NCBI GenBank assembly: GCA_035690065.1
Contig: DASSKW010000107.1
Span: 1-15,349, forward strand
Reading direction: 5' to 3'
From: DASSKW01 sp035690065
GTDB lineage: Bacteria > Pseudomonadota > Gammaproteobacteria > Natronospirales > REEB76
DNA length: 15,349 nucleotides
This document shows, in pieces, positions 15,305 to 15,349 of this stretch. Every line of letters starts with the position of its first letter. The stretch's first letter is position 1. The notes beneath the pieces were generated by a model, which worked only from the letters and a program-made list of their open reading frames with translations, ran no database searches and was not told the DNA's origin. The position numbers and the translations under genes were made by a program.

Positions 15305-15349
15305 TCAGGCGCCACCTTCGCCCGCATCACCACCTTCTTCCGAACCCAT
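15305..15349 (-). CDS. hfq: C-terminal end of Hfq (partial)
   Basis: An open frame runs in from the window edge and stops at 15305, 23 nt before the hflX start. It reads MGSEEGGDAGEGGA, an acidic Gly-rich tail. The Sm fold of the RNA chaperone Hfq is outside the window. The identification rests on the conserved hfq-hflX order and the flexible acidic tail expected of Hfq, not on any motif. Confidence 0.55.
   Translation of the reverse strand: MGSEEGGDAGEGGA

Noticed and set aside
1..15349. CRISPR array or toxin-antitoxin pair
   Set aside because: No regularly spaced direct repeats and no small paired ORFs of known families were seen on either strand.

Overview
The window looks like a chromosomal segment of a free-living gammaproteobacterium of moderately high GC. 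The main evidence is a minus-strand housekeeping block typical of that class: end of hfq (frame only), hflX, hflK, hflC, a DUF2065 (YjeT-like) gene and purA. Further down the same strand are rnr and rlmB. The genus cannot be told from this sequence.

Layout from high to low coordinates, the direction most genes are read. 15349-11750 holds the hfq tail, the GTPase hflX (TTG start), hflK, hflC and the small DUF2065 membrane protein, tightly packed (14 nt between hflX and hflK; 4-nt ATGA overlap of hflK and hflC). purA follows at 11663-10368 after an 86-nt leader containing a hairpin. Then come a Uup-type ABC-F ATPase (10317-8524), a 198-nt gap holding a possible 46-codon ORF, and an FAD-linked 2-hydroxyacid dehydrogenase (8325-6901). 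This block ends against a plus-strand SMUG1-type uracil-DNA glycosylase (6116-6859). That gene is divergent from an isocitrate lyase/PEP-mutase family enzyme (5889-5050).

5049-4355 has no intact gene. It holds a decayed plus-strand remnant of a PLP-dependent amino acid decarboxylase (tyrosine/aromatic decarboxylase type) with stops, a frame change and missing segments. Next are a tRNA-Leu(CAG) with an encoded CCA end, a promoter with a GC-rich discriminator and a downstream terminator. Divergent from the tRNA is the operon rnr-rlmB (ATGA overlap). Seven nucleotides after rlmB comes a visibly AT-richer gene for a cytoplasmic-looking trypsin-fold protease with an intact His-Asp-Ser triad. The last 394 bases contain only repeat-like, strongly palindromic sequence.

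Functionally the window is mostly RNA and translation housekeeping (Hfq, HflX, RNase R, RlmB, ABC-F, tRNA), membrane protein quality control (HflK/HflC), purine synthesis (PurA) and uracil repair. The accessory elements are the protease, the decarboxylase remnant and the dispersed repeat. I did not find a complete novel multi-gene system. The protease next to the repeat region, the pseudogene and the possible small ORFs are the points worth a second look.
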